64,000 nt of DNA. Source: Terrihalobacillus insolitus (GTDB lineage: Bacteria; Bacillota; Bacilli; Bacillales; Amphibacillaceae). Each line of letters starts with the position of its first letter. The first letter of the stretch is position 1. A model generated the notes under the pieces. That model saw only the letters and a program-made list of their open reading frames with translations, did no database searches and was not told the DNA's origin. Made by a program: the position numbers and the translations under genes. Location of the stretch: NCBI RefSeq assembly GCF_028416575.1, contig NZ_JAMQKB010000004.1, positions 1 to 64,000 on the forward strand, read 5' to 3'. This document shows positions 18,637-26,745 of this stretch, in pieces.

Positions 18637-18822
18637 GTGTAAACACGGCTCTGTATAAATCCTGGAAGGTAAGTTTTCTCGGAGGTGAAAGTCCTCCCGC
18701 CAGAGTGCTGTTACAACTAGTGAAGACTAATCTAGGGCATTATTGTGAGGTAGTGTCTGAAGGTGATGCGGAAAATCGAGAGAACCGTATTCCGACATGC
18801 AGACCAAATACAGAAGTGTAAA
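18637..18822 (+). mobile_element. 5' fragment of a second group II intron
   Basis: GTGTAAACACGGCTCTG and the following GGAGGTGAAAGTCCTCC stem, the GGTAGTGTCTGAAGG segment and GAGAGAACCGTATTCC look like the first part of domain I of another, unrelated group II intron. It breaks off before any ORF and runs into the cas relic. A 64-codon open frame across it is not a gene. Confidence 0.5.
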
Positions 18823-18919
18823 GTAAGGCGGCGTGGTAAGTTGGTGGCCATCCGAAAATAATTGGGTCGTTTCATAGTCATAGAATAAACTAAGTGGTGA
18901 AACTAGGTGTAATGTAGTT

Positions 18920-19360
18920 TTGAGGAAGAAACAGTATCATCTATCAGAAGATGAGGTTATGGCTGCCAAAATTGCACGTAACTTTATTATTGGTAAAGTG
19001 TACAATAATAAATGGATATTAGAAAGAATGACAAGAGATTACCCACTACGAGTAGCAGTAGATCAATTTAAAGATATTTCACAACATCTGTCTTCTATCA
19101 TTATAGAGTTAAGAGCATGTGATGATTTAGAAAGACTGCGAAAAGTATCAAAGTATGTCAAAATTATGCTCAAAGAGTTCAAAACTCAGTGTTCGAATGT
19201 GTGGTTGATGCCCACTCAATTTTCGTCTATAAAAATAGAACTTGCTAAAATAATTGATGAAGATTTGGACAGCCTTAGGTTTTATTAGCTAGGAAATAAT
19301 TATAAGAATAAGGTTGAACACATTGGAACAAATGATTTAGAGGGATCTTTGATTTTTTAG
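18920..19360 (+). pseudogene. cas1-cas2 deletion fusion, type I-C relic
   Basis: The first ~70 codons give IARNFIIGKVYNNKWILER, MTRDYPLRV and CDDLERLR, the C-terminal half of the type I-C Cas1 integrase. At LRKVSK the sequence jumps into cas2. Read in the neighbouring frame, 19161-19223 gives CQNYAQRVQNSVFECVVDA, and then in the original frame TQFSSIKIELAKIIDEDLDS, LRFY, stop, LGNNYKNKVEHIGTND and the normal Cas2 end at 19360. So an internal deletion joined the middle of cas1 to the start of cas2, and frameshifts plus a stop followed. The first half of cas1 is missing and an intron fragment lies upstream. No function is expected. Confidence 0.85.
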
Positions 19361-19525
19361 TGCGAATATGAAGCGCATAAATATATAGCAACATTCGCAC
19401 CAAATTTAGTCAAAGCCCCCTAAATTATGGTGATTGTTTTGTTGTGTTCTTTATATTAATAAAGAAAATAGTGTGTTTTTTTGGTTGATAACATGTTATT
19501 TTATGTTTTTTGATCAAAAATCGCT
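19361..19525 (+). promoter_or_regulatory. relic CRISPR leader (type I-C)
   Basis: 165 AT-rich bases between the cas2 relic and the repeat. They include GTGCGAATATGAAGCGCA with a nearby ATTCGCACC and a T-rich stretch ending TTTTTTGATCAAAAATCGCT just before the repeat, the arrangement usual for I-C leaders. Confidence 0.6.
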
Positions 19526-19557
19526 GTCGCATCTTTTATAGGTGCGTGGATTGAAAT
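19526..19557 (+). CRISPR. single orphan type I-C CRISPR repeat
   Basis: A 32-base unit beginning GTCGCATCTTTTATAG and ending GTGCGTGGATTGAAAT matches the type I-C repeat pattern, including the GTCGCAC/GTGCG inverted arms (one arm mutated to GTCGCAT). Only one repeat is present. After 17 bases the sequence becomes a toxin gene fragment, so the spacer array is deleted. Confidence 0.85.
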
Positions 19558-19574
19558 ATCAATGATGCAAGGGA

Positions 19575-19727
19575 GCATTCGTTCCATTAATCGTTACTTC
19601 GATCAATAAGAAATAGACCTCCCTATTTACCCACAAAGTACCTTGGCGAGGTCTATTCACAATGAATAGCCGATCCCCCTGGGGGAATCGTTTATCTGTG
19701 GACCACAGTTGCAACTGTGGTCTTTTT
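19575..19727 (+). pseudogene. 3' remnant of a holin-like type I toxin locus
   Basis: The frame at 19575-19616 reads AFVPLIVTSINKK then stop, matching the end of the intact toxin at 24783 (ALFALIVNLINRK). The following ATAGACCTCCCTATTTACCC, the GATCCCCCTGGGGGAAT hairpin and the CCACAGTTGCAACTGTGG terminator match the 3' region of that locus. The toxin's N-terminal part is missing. Confidence 0.7.
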
Positions 19728-19828
19728 AATGTTATTACTTTATCGTAAGTACTTTACCATAAAAGAGATGGTATTGTCTGTATTCTGGGACATAAAAACT
19801 TACCTTGCTGTCCCACCTGAGGACAGGC

Positions 19829-20043
19829 CAATAAATTGGCGAAACAGCAACCCAGCCATTATACCGCGGAACTATCGAGTGGCAGAATCACTAGAAGCAG
19901 CAATGGATGAAGGGAAATCACAGCGTAATGAAGAGACTTCTTGATGTTCTTTCAAGCCCTTATGCTCACACGCCTGACCAGACCGAATACACTACACCGC
20001 CAGCACTATCAAACATCCCTTACCAAACCTTTTGTGGCACATG
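19829..20043 (+). pseudogene. C-terminal fragment of selO
   Basis: About 70 codons match the end of the intact SelO gene at 55262. RNSNPAIIPRNYRVAESLEA matches [20 protein letters not shown], then after a one-base insertion near 19920 the other frame gives LLDVLSSPYAHTPDQTEYTT and [10 protein letters not shown] followed by TGA at 20041-20043. A 75-codon open frame starting at 19717 runs into this fragment but is not a real gene. Confidence 0.8.
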
Positions 20044-20047
20044 AGGA

Positions 20048-20074
20048 GGAGCTTGGGATCTGCCCCCAAGCTCC
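20048..20074. terminator. hairpin after the selO fragment
   Basis: GGAGCTTGGG / CCCAAGCTCC, a perfect 10-bp stem with a 7-base loop, between the fragment and the convergent TetR gene. The T-run is weak. Confidence 0.5.
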
Positions 20075-20131
20075 TTCTAAGATCTTTCTTATCTTGCAGT
20101 ATTCAACAAAAATCTAGATGTGATAGATGTC

Positions 20132-21019
20132 TTACAGCAATCTTACGTTTAACTTTTGCGATATCCACTTGCGGTACTTATCGAATTCCGAAATTCCCTT
20201 AAAATTGGCTAACATGCCCTGAATCACAATTTTCTTTGGCTCTGCCTTCTGCATTTCAGACAAGAGAAAATCTGCCACTCCTTGTAGCTCACATACTCTA
20301 TCTTCACTTAAATTTAAATCATGTATAAGATTTTGCATCTCAATTAATTCTTTCGTTACCTCTTTTTTAATATACTCCTGTGGTGAAGCGAGGTCTGCAT
20401 ACGAACTTTTAATTTGTTCCTTCGTAATCAGGGGTGACTCTTGCCTAGACAACAACTGCTTGACAAGATCATCTAATCTTTCAATGAGATATGTTGCTAG
20501 TCTACGGGTGTCTACTTCAATAATATCTTTGATCAGCATTTGTAGGAAATTATTTTTAATACCTTCAAACATGAAAATGAGATCCATTACGTAAGGTTTG
20601 ATTTCTTCTCCATATATGTCTATAAGAACACCTTCATACCATTTTTGCAATTTTACTTCTTTGTAGTGCATGAAATCTATTAAATCTTTATTTAGCGTAA
20701 TTGCTTGTTCTCGTAGTTGCGTAATAATAAAACTGGAATGCTCTAGTATTTCACTGAGTTGCACCTCAATCTGTCTAAAGAAATTTTCTTTAGTGCTTCG
20801 TTCAGGTGAGAACGCATTATAAATCTTTTCATTCATTATCTCATAATAATACTTAAAAATTTCTAATAATAACTCATCCTTAGAATGGAAGTGTAAATAA
20901 AATGCCCCTTTCGACACTTCACTTTTTTCAGCAATTTCTTGTATTGAAGTAGTGTGAAAACCCTTTTCGGCAAATAACTTAATGGCAGTTTTTATAAGTT
21001 TTTCCTTCTTTTCATTCAT
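20132..21019 (-). CDS. TetR/AcrR-family repressor of the RND pump
   Basis: A 295-residue regulator, longer than usual (~200). Residues 5-55 are the TetR HTH (TTSIQEIAEKSEVSKGAFYL, HFHSKDELL). The helical ligand domain runs to ~200, and a further ~90 residues (KKEVTKELIEMQNLIHDLNL...) form an extra helical tail. It is divergent from the RND pump across a 222-base gap containing TGACTA...TAGTCA-type palindromes. The same neighbour pair (TetR gene yerO beside swrC/yerP) is known in Bacillus subtilis. It probably represses both genes until a surfactant-like or toxic ligand binds. Confidence 0.88.
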   Translation of the reverse strand: MNEKKEKLIKTAIKLFAEKGFHTTSIQEIAEKSEVSKGAFYLHFHSKDELLLEIFKYYYEIMNEKIYNAFSPERSTKENFFRQIEVQLSEILEHSSFIITQLREQAITLNKDLIDFMHYKEVKLQKWYEGVLIDIYGEEIKPYVMDLIFMFEGIKNNFLQMLIKDIIEVDTRRLATYLIERLDDLVKQLLSRQESPLITKEQIKSSYADLASPQEYIKKEVTKELIEMQNLIHDLNLSEDRVCELQGVADFLLSEMQKAEPKKIVIQGMLANFKGISEFDKYRKWISQKLNVRLL

Positions 21020-21042
21020 TATTTCACGACCTCTTTATGTGG

Positions 21043-21222
21043 TGACTACTTAGTCATTTTAAAATAGACTTGTTACCAAACTAATGATTCCCTTTTAGAA
21101 TAGCACATTTTTTCTGAAGATCAAATAAATGATTAAATTAGACTGAACCAAATAGCCAGCAATTAGGGATTGCATCAGAGTGACTAATCGGTTATATTAT
21201 ACAAGTGATGACCAGTCAGTCA
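21043..21222. promoter_or_regulatory. divergent promoter/operator region for TetR and the RND pump
   Basis: TTGCAT (21170) and TATATT (21193), 17 bases apart, are a good pump promoter. TGACTACTTAGTCA (21043-21056, a 12/14 palindrome) lies before the TetR gene. TGACTAATCGGTTA lies in the pump promoter spacer, and TGACCAGTCAGTCA at 21209-21222 just before the ribosome site. The repeated TGACTA/AGTCA theme suggests TetR operators. Confidence 0.5.
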
Positions 21223-21241
21223 AAAAAAGGAGTGTCAATAA

Positions 21242-24200
21242 GTGAAGAAGATAATCAATTTCTCGCTGAACAACAAGTTTGCCATATGGATTCTTACCAT
21301 TATGGTAACTGTTGCAGGACTTTATGCGGGACTTAATATGAAACAGGAAACAATGCCAAATATTACGATGCCTAATGTTTCCGTTATGACCACATATCCA
21401 GGTGCTTCTCCGGATGAGGTTGCTTCTGGAGTAACAGAACAAATAGAAAAACGTGTACAAAATATAAATGGTGTGAAATTAGTAAGTTCTAACTCCTTGG
21501 AGAGTGCTTCGTCTGTGCAGGTCGAGTTTGATTATGATAAAGACATGGATAAAGCATCAGATGAAGTGCAAAATGCTTTAGACGATTTAGACTTACCAGA
21601 AGGTGCTAATGAACCAGTAGTTTCACGTTTGAGTATCAATGCTTTTCCAGTTATGTCTTTGAGTATTAGTAATTCAGATCAAAACCTAGAACAATTATCT
21701 GCAAAAGTGGAGGATGATGTCATCCCAGTTTTAGAGGGTATTGATGGAGTTGCTGATGTTCAAGTATCAGGTCAACAAGTTCAAGAAGTTAACGTTAAGT
21801 TTGACCAAGATGCGTTAACAGAATACGGATTAACTGAGGATACAATCAAACAAATCATACAAGGATCTAATCTTTCTTTTCCATTAGGGCTAACGAATTT
21901 TGACGATGAAGTCAAAAACCTGGTTATTGATGGAAATGTTGCTTCAGTGGAGGATTTTAAGAACCTTGAGATTCCTATCACTCCGTCTCCATCTGCTCAA
22001 CAAGAGCAAGCTGGACAGACGAATCAGGCGGCTCAAGATGGGCAGGGTGCACAGGCTGGTCAAGCTCCACAAGGTGGGCAATCTTCGCAAACTGGCCTAG
22101 ATGAACAAGCTGGCCAAGATATGCCGACGGATTCAGAAGTAAATCAAGAAAATGCAGACTCGGTGGAATTACCAACTGTGGCTCTAAAAGATCTTGCTAC
22201 AATTGAAATAACTAGTGAGTCAGAGTCTATTTCAAAAACAAATGGTGAAGATTCCATTGGTGTTCAAATTGTAAAAGCTCAAGAATCGAATACCGTAGAT
22301 GTAGTGAATGGAGTTAAAGATGAAATTAGTAACTTTGAAGAACTAGGTTTAACGGTAACTTCAACTTTTGATCAAGGGGAACCGATTGAGGATTCCGTTA
22401 ATACGATGCTTAACAAAGCAATTTTTGGAGCGATTTTTGCTGTTATCATCATTTTACTATTCTTAAGAAGTATGAAAACAACCTTTATCTCAATCATTTC
22501 GATTCCATTATCTTTATTGATGGCAATCTTATTATTGAATCAAATGGATATCACGTTAAACATTATGACATTAGGTGCCTTGACGGTAGCAATTGGTCGT
22601 GTTATTGATGACTCAATTGTGGTTATCGAAAATATTTACCGGCGAATGTCTTTATCAAATGAAAAACTTCAAGGAAAAGATTTAATACTTGAAGCAACAA
22701 GAGAGATGTTTGTTCCGATTTGTTCGTCAACAATTGTAACAATTGCAGTGTTTCTACCATTGGGTTTGGTTAGCGGACAAGTAGGGGAACTGTTTTTACC
22801 ATTTGCTTTAGCGGTTGTGTTTGCCCTATTAGCATCTTTACTAGTAGCAGTAACAATCGTGCCAATGCTAGCACACTCTTTATTTAGAAAGTCATTGAAC
22901 GAAGTGGGGAAAACAACTGCAGATGGACATCGTAAAAAAACTGGTAAGCTTGCAAACTTTTACAAAGGTATTTTGAAATGGGCACTTAATCATAAAGGCA
23001 TCACATTTGGTGGTGCAGTCGTAGTACTAGCTGCTAGTCTATTCTTAATTCCAGTAATCGGCGTCAGCTTCTTACCGGAAGAAGAGCAAAAAATGGTTAT
23101 CGCTACCTATAGTCCTGAACCTGGACAGACGCAAGAAAACGTCCAAGAGGTTGCAAACGATGCAGAGGCATTTTTTAGTAATCGCGATGGAGTTAATACT
23201 TATCAGTACTCCATTGGTGGTGGAAATGAATCGATGTCGATGATGGGCATGGGAGGGAATAGCTCCGCTTTATTCTTTATCGAATATGATGATGACTATG
23301 AGAACTTTAGCGAAGAAAGCTCTACTGTGATCGACCAATTGAACAAAGATACGGACAAAGGAGAATGGGGAACCCTTGATTTCACTAGCACAGGCGGAAG
23401 CGGCCTAGAATTATTTGTCTATGGTGACTCCACTGAAGAAATTCAAGCAGCTGTTGATAAAATTCTCCCTATTATGGAAGGAAAAGAAGATTTAGATAAT
23501 ATTGAGTCTAGTTTGTCCGATTCATATGACCAATACACATTAGTAGCGAACCAAGAAAAATTAAGTAAATATGGATTAACTGCAGCACAAATTGGCATGA
23601 ATTTAAGAGGAACAGGCGAAGCGCCAGTATTAACTACTATAAAAAATGATGGAGAAGACATTAATGTTTACGTTGAAGTAGAAGAAAAAGACTACAACAG
23701 TATTGATGACATGAAGGAAATCGAAATTGAAACTCCATTAGGCACTTCTGTCAAAGTGGAAGATGTTATGGATATAGAAGAAGGCAAATCACCAGATACG
23801 ATTACACGAAGAGGAGGGGAAATGTATGCATCCCTTTCAGCTGACATACTAAGTAATGATGCTGCAGCCGTATCCAATGAGGTAGCCGATGATGTGGATC
23901 GTGTCGACCTTGGTGGTGCAACAGTAGAGTTTGGTGGTGTCACTGAACAAATCAATGAATCCTTTACCCAACTAGGTTTAGCTATGCTTGCAGCTATCGC
24001 AATTGTTTACTTTGTTTTAGTCGTTACCTTTGGAGGAGCATTAGCACCATTTGCCATCCTTTTCTCTTTACCGTTTACGGTTATTGGGGGATTGGTTGCG
24101 CTATGGATAGCCAATGAACCACTAAGTGTCTCCGCCATGATTGGAGCATTGATGCTAATAGGTATTGTTGTGACAAACGCGATCGTGTTAATTGACCGTG

Positions 24201-24466
24201 TGATTCACAAGGAAAAAGAAGGGCTATCTACTAGAGAGGCGCTGCTGGAAGCTGGATCTACTCGCTTACGTCCAATTCTTATGACAGCAATAGCGACGGT
24301 TGGAGCGCTCATCCCGTTAGCCATTGGTGCTGAAGGTGGAGGATTAATCTCAAAAGGTCTAGGTGTCACCGTAATTGGCGGGCTCACCAGTTCAACCATT
24401 TTGACCCTGGTTATTGTTCCGATTGTATATGAGGTCGTTTCTAAATTCCGCAAAAAGAAAAGTTAA
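21242..24466 (+). CDS. swrC: SwrC-like RND-family efflux permease
   Basis: A 1074-residue RND (HAE1/AcrB-superfamily) proton-driven exporter; Bacillus SwrC (YerP) is about this size and confers surfactin resistance. It shows the N-terminal TM with PNITMPNVSV, two large extracellular halves, VAIGRVIDDSIVVIENIYRR in TM4 (proton-relay Asp pair), the FLPLGLVSGQVGELFLP segment and a C-terminal TM bundle with GIVVTNAIVLID. Residues ~250-305 are a Gln/Gly/Ala-rich low-complexity insert between folded parts. GTG start: AAAGGAG lies ~9 bases upstream and no ATG fits better. Controlled by the divergent TetR. The Gram-positive context means no outer-membrane partner. The substrate is inferred from the family. 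Confidence 0.88.
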   Translation: MKKIINFSLNNKFAIWILTIMVTVAGLYAGLNMKQETMPNITMPNVSVMTTYPGASPDEVASGVTEQIEKRVQNINGVKLVSSNSLESASSVQVEFDYDKDMDKASDEVQNALDDLDLPEGANEPVVSRLSINAFPVMSLSISNSDQNLEQLSAKVEDDVIPVLEGIDGVADVQVSGQQVQEVNVKFDQDALTEYGLTEDTIKQIIQGSNLSFPLGLTNFDDEVKNLVIDGNVASVEDFKNLEIPITPSPSAQQEQAGQTNQAAQDGQGAQAGQAPQGGQSSQTGLDEQAGQDMPTDSEVNQENADSVELPTVALKDLATIEITSESESISKTNGEDSIGVQIVKAQESNTVDVVNGVKDEISNFEELGLTVTSTFDQGEPIEDSVNTMLNKAIFGAIFAVIIILLFLRSMKTTFISIISIPLSLLMAILLLNQMDITLNIMTLGALTVAIGRVIDDSIVVIENIYRRMSLSNEKLQGKDLILEATREMFVPICSSTIVTIAVFLPLGLVSGQVGELFLPFALAVVFALLASLLVAVTIVPMLAHSLFRKSLNEVGKTTADGHRKKTGKLANFYKGILKWALNHKGITFGGAVVVLAASLFLIPVIGVSFLPEEEQKMVIATYSPEPGQTQENVQEVANDAEAFFSNRDGVNTYQYSIGGGNESMSMMGMGGNSSALFFIEYDDDYENFSEESSTVIDQLNKDTDKGEWGTLDFTSTGGSGLELFVYGDSTEEIQAAVDKILPIMEGKEDLDNIESSLSDSYDQYTLVANQEKLSKYGLTAAQIGMNLRGTGEAPVLTTIKNDGEDINVYVEVEEKDYNSIDDMKEIEIETPLGTSVKVEDVMDIEEGKSPDTITRRGGEMYASLSADILSNDAAAVSNEVADDVDRVDLGGATVEFGGVTEQINESFTQLGLAMLAAIAIVYFVLVVTFGGALAPFAILFSLPFTVIGGLVALWIANEPLSVSAMIGALMLIGIVVTNAIVLIDRVIHKEKEGLSTREALLEAGSTRLRPILMTAIATVGALIPLAIGAEGGGLISKGLGVTVIGGLTSSTILTLVIVPIVYEVVSKFRKKKS

Positions 24467-24474
24467 TACAAAAG

Positions 24475-24568
24475 CAAGGTTGTTCTCATTCGATGTTGTT
24501 TGTGGGTCACTATAAATTTCTAATCGAATAAAATCATTAGCTGTAATAGTCCGTTTTAAAGCTGCCAT
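24475..24568 (-). pseudogene. 5' stub of an S9 peptidase gene
   Basis: On the minus strand, GGGAGGTTCAAAA precedes an ATG at 24568, encoding MAALKRTITANDFIRLEIYS then DPQTTSNENNLAFVL. This resembles the start of acylaminoacyl-peptidase/S9 proteins (ITxEDLYxLxxxSDPQxSPDG). The frame then runs into the end of the RND gene, so only the first ~30 codons remain. The ribosome site is still good. Confidence 0.5.
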
Positions 24569-24719
24569 TTTTGAACCTCCCAAAATTTGTTAACAGATTA
24601 ATTTTATTCTAAACTATGTTGGGTAACAAAGGCAAAGGAGGAACACAGGAGTGATGAGAACATAGCAACGTCAGTAGAAAATAAGAATATATGTTCCTGT
24701 GTGATAAAATCTATGTTAT

Positions 24720-24782
24720 ACTCTAGTAAGATAATGTTCTTTTAGAGAGGTCGGCTAGCCCCGTTGAAAGGGGGTGATGCCT
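24720..24782 (+). promoter_or_regulatory. structured leader of the type I toxin
   Basis: TCTAGTAAGATAATG likely includes the -10 region. AGCCCC-GTTGAAA-GGGGGT forms a hairpin that buries the GGGGGTGA ribosome site, typical of type I toxins that need 5' processing or refolding before translation. The same sequence survives without its gene at 6868. Confidence 0.5.
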
Positions 24783-24878
24783 ATGAGTATGTATGAAAGT
24801 TTCATGGTGCTGATTGGTTTTGGCACATTTTTGATTGCATTATTCGCATTGATCGTTAATTTGATCAATAGAAAATAG
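24783..24878 (+). CDS. holin-like small membrane toxin (type I TA)
   Basis: A 31-residue peptide beginning MSMYESFMVLIGFGTFLIA, with one hydrophobic helix (residues ~7-28) and a basic end (NRK). It fits the putative holin-like toxin family (TxpA/PepG-like) of Firmicutes, which depolarises the membrane when made without its antisense RNA. GGGGGTGATGCCT precedes the start, partly folded in a hairpin. The 3' region carries dense inverted repeats shared with the remnant at 19575, where an antisense antitoxin RNA would normally overlap the toxin message. The antitoxin RNA itself is inferred. Confidence 0.75.
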   Translation: MSMYESFMVLIGFGTFLIALFALIVNLINRK

Positions 24879-24995
24879 ACCTCCCTATTTACCCGTCAAG
24901 CTAACTAGGTGAGGTCTATGCCACTAAGGATAGCCGATCCCTCTGGGGGAACCGCTTATCCATAGGCCACAGTTCCCAGCTGTGGCCTATTTAGA
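24868..24995. ncRNA. toxin 3' region with candidate antisense antitoxin RNA and terminator
   Basis: Three nested stems follow the toxin stop: ATAGACCTC/GAGGTCTAT, GGATAG...CTTATCC around CCCTCTGGGGG, and ATAGGCCACAG/CTGTGGCCTAT, the last strong enough to terminate on either strand. Order and sequence are kept in the second copy at 19599-19727. In this toxin family an antisense RNA (RatA-like) is made from the opposite strand here. I cannot place its promoter. Confidence 0.45.
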
Positions 24996-25116
24996 TTTAG
25001 TACTATTCTTATTTTGATTAAATTATACCATAATTGTTGAGTTTATCAAGTGGACGAGGGGAGTGAGGCTGGTTCTTTGTCCCACCAATCGGTATCACCC
25101 TGTTCTATTTGTTGAT

Positions 25117-25350
25117 TTACTCAAAGAATTTACGGTTTAGTTCAATGAATTCATTTTCTTCATCTGGCACTTCATCGTCAACGTATATTGCGCCTACGGG
25201 ACAAACGGATTCACAAGCATTGCAATTAATACATACATCAGGGTTGATATAAAACATATCCTCCCCTTCTTCTATGCAATCGACAGGACAAACTTCTACA
25301 CATTCACCGGACTTTTCACCTATACATGGAGAGGTAATAACAAGAGCCAT
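25117..25350 (-). CDS. 7Fe/8Fe-type ferredoxin
   Basis: A 77-residue ferredoxin with eight Cys: CIGEKSGECVEVCPVDC (Cys9, 17, 21, 25) and CINCNACESVCP (Cys40, 43, 46, 50). The longer first spacing is typical of [3Fe-4S][4Fe-4S] ferredoxins. The tail is acidic. AAAGGAGGATATTTTTCC precedes the ATG. It lies just downstream of the FAD reductase on the same strand and opposite the aryl-CoA epoxidase genes, which lack a PaaE reductase. It probably carries electrons from that reductase to the di-iron epoxygenase; this role is inference. It could also serve general metabolism. Confidence 0.9.
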   Translation of the reverse strand: MALVITSPCIGEKSGECVEVCPVDCIEEGEDMFYINPDVCINCNACESVCPVGAIYVDDEVPDEENEFIELNRKFFE

Positions 25351-25466
25351 GGAAAAATATCCTCCTTTAATTATTATGGATTCTCGACTTTTGCCGAGAT
25401 GAAAAGTTCAAGTTTGAAATTTATAATATAGTTCTTCTATTTACTTATGAATTTAGCCTGCTTATA

Positions 25467-26465
25467 TTAAGCGAAGATCGCTGTGCTGTGTTTGGGCTGA
25501 ACCTTAGATCCTGGATTTATATATGCAATGGCATTGTTTATAGCAGTAGGAGCATCTCCAAAACCAGTTGCTATCAATTTTACTTTGCCATCAAAAGTAC
25601 ATATATCACCTGCAGCATATACGCCAGGAATGTTCGTTTCCATTCGGGAGTTAACGACAATTGAATTTTTTTCTATTTCAAGACCCCAATCTTTTATAGG
25701 ACCCAATGATGCTGAGAATCCATAATTAACCAACACCTCATCCACATCGATTATTTCTTGTGTGTCTTCTTCTTTCACTTTCTCCAAAATAACAGATTCA
25801 ATACGATTTTCATTGCTTAATAGTTTCTTAGGTGTGTAAGGCGTTTTAATTTGTACATTGGAGGCTTTTAATTTAGAAACACTGTGTTCATGAGCTCGGA
25901 ATCGATCTCTTCGGTGAACGAGGGTTACTTCTTTAGCAATTGGTTCAAGCATTAATGCCCAATCGACCGCTGAATCACCACCGCCACATATGAGCACTCT
26001 TTTGTTTTTATACGCATTCATATCATGAACGAAATAATGGAGGTTAGAGTTTTCAAATCTCTCCGCATCTGAAAGCGCTAACTTTTTAGGTTTGAATGCT
26101 CCGTTTCCTGCAGTGATAATTACTGATTTAGTAAATTGTTCTTCATCATTGGTAGATATTTTTATTATTCCGTTATTCCGCACCTGTAAATCTGTAACCA
26201 CTTTTTCCAAGAAAATATCTGTCTCAAAATAAGATGTTTGTTCGATTAAATTATCAACTAAATCCTGTGCCTTCACTTTAGGAAATCCAGCTACATCATA
26301 AATATATTTCTCAGGATATAAAGCAGAAAGTTGTCCCCCTAAATGTGGTAGACTTTCCAGGATCGTGACTGAAGCATTTCTCATGCCACCATAAAAAGCA
26401 GCGAATAGACCGGTGGGGCCGCCTCCAATAATTGTGATATCACTAATTTTCTTTTCACTATACAA
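25467..26465 (-). CDS. ferredoxin-NADP(+) reductase, thioredoxin-reductase-like type
   Basis: A 332-residue FAD/NAD(P)H oxidoreductase of the YumC-like ferredoxin-NADP reductase class. [17 protein letters not shown] near residue 12 binds [20 protein letters not shown] near 155 binds NADPH, and [11 protein letters not shown] near 285 closes the FAD site. The CxxC redox pair of true thioredoxin reductase is absent. TTG start with GAGGAGG seven bases upstream. It is divergent from the epoxidase operon with a shared promoter region, and a ferredoxin gene follows. Together they look like a replacement for PaaE; the standard role (general ferredoxin reduction) is the alternative. Confidence 0.88.
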   Translation of the reverse strand: MYSEKKISDITIIGGGPTGLFAAFYGGMRNASVTILESLPHLGGQLSALYPEKYIYDVAGFPKVKAQDLVDNLIEQTSYFETDIFLEKVVTDLQVRNNGIIKISTNDEEQFTKSVIITAGNGAFKPKKLALSDAERFENSNLHYFVHDMNAYKNKRVLICGGGDSAVDWALMLEPIAKEVTLVHRRDRFRAHEHSVSKLKASNVQIKTPYTPKKLLSNENRIESVILEKVKEEDTQEIIDVDEVLVNYGFSASLGPIKDWGLEIEKNSIVVNSRMETNIPGVYAAGDICTFDGKVKLIATGFGDAPTAINNAIAYINPGSKVQPKHSTAIFA

Positions 26466-26496
26466 AACACTTCCTCCTCATTACGTTTTAAATACT

Positions 26497-26697
26497 ATCG
26501 TTATTATTTAATAATATATAAGAAACGGTTACTAAAGTCAATATCAATATTAACTTTTATACAGGATTAACTTATAAAATGGTTAGGAAATAGGCAAAAC
26601 CAAGGCTAGTCAGCAAAAATTAATCGCACTTTTTAATAACGATAACAAAATAAACGCAATAAAAAATGTTGACAATAAGAAAATTACAATGTATAGT
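26497..26697. promoter_or_regulatory. divergent promoters with matched inverted repeats
   Basis: Rightward: TTGACA (26669) and TATAGT (26692), 17 bases apart. Leftward (reverse strand): TTGACT and TATATT, also 17 apart. A perfect 10-bp inverted pair, ATCGTTATTA (26497-26506) and TAATAACGAT (26634-26643), marks each promoter and is a candidate site for the PaaX-type regulator encoded at 32279. Confidence 0.5.
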
Positions 26698-26745
26698 ATG
26701 AAATATAAACGGAAGTTAAAAAAACATATTGAGGTGGTGAAGAGG

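Noticed and set aside
18627-18821. 64-codon open frame
   Set aside because: Lies in the structured 5' part of a group II intron; the translation looks like nothing and the RNA features explain the sequence.
19717-19944. 75-codon open frame as a gene
   Set aside because: Its second half is a piece of SelO and its first half is toxin-locus terminator sequence.
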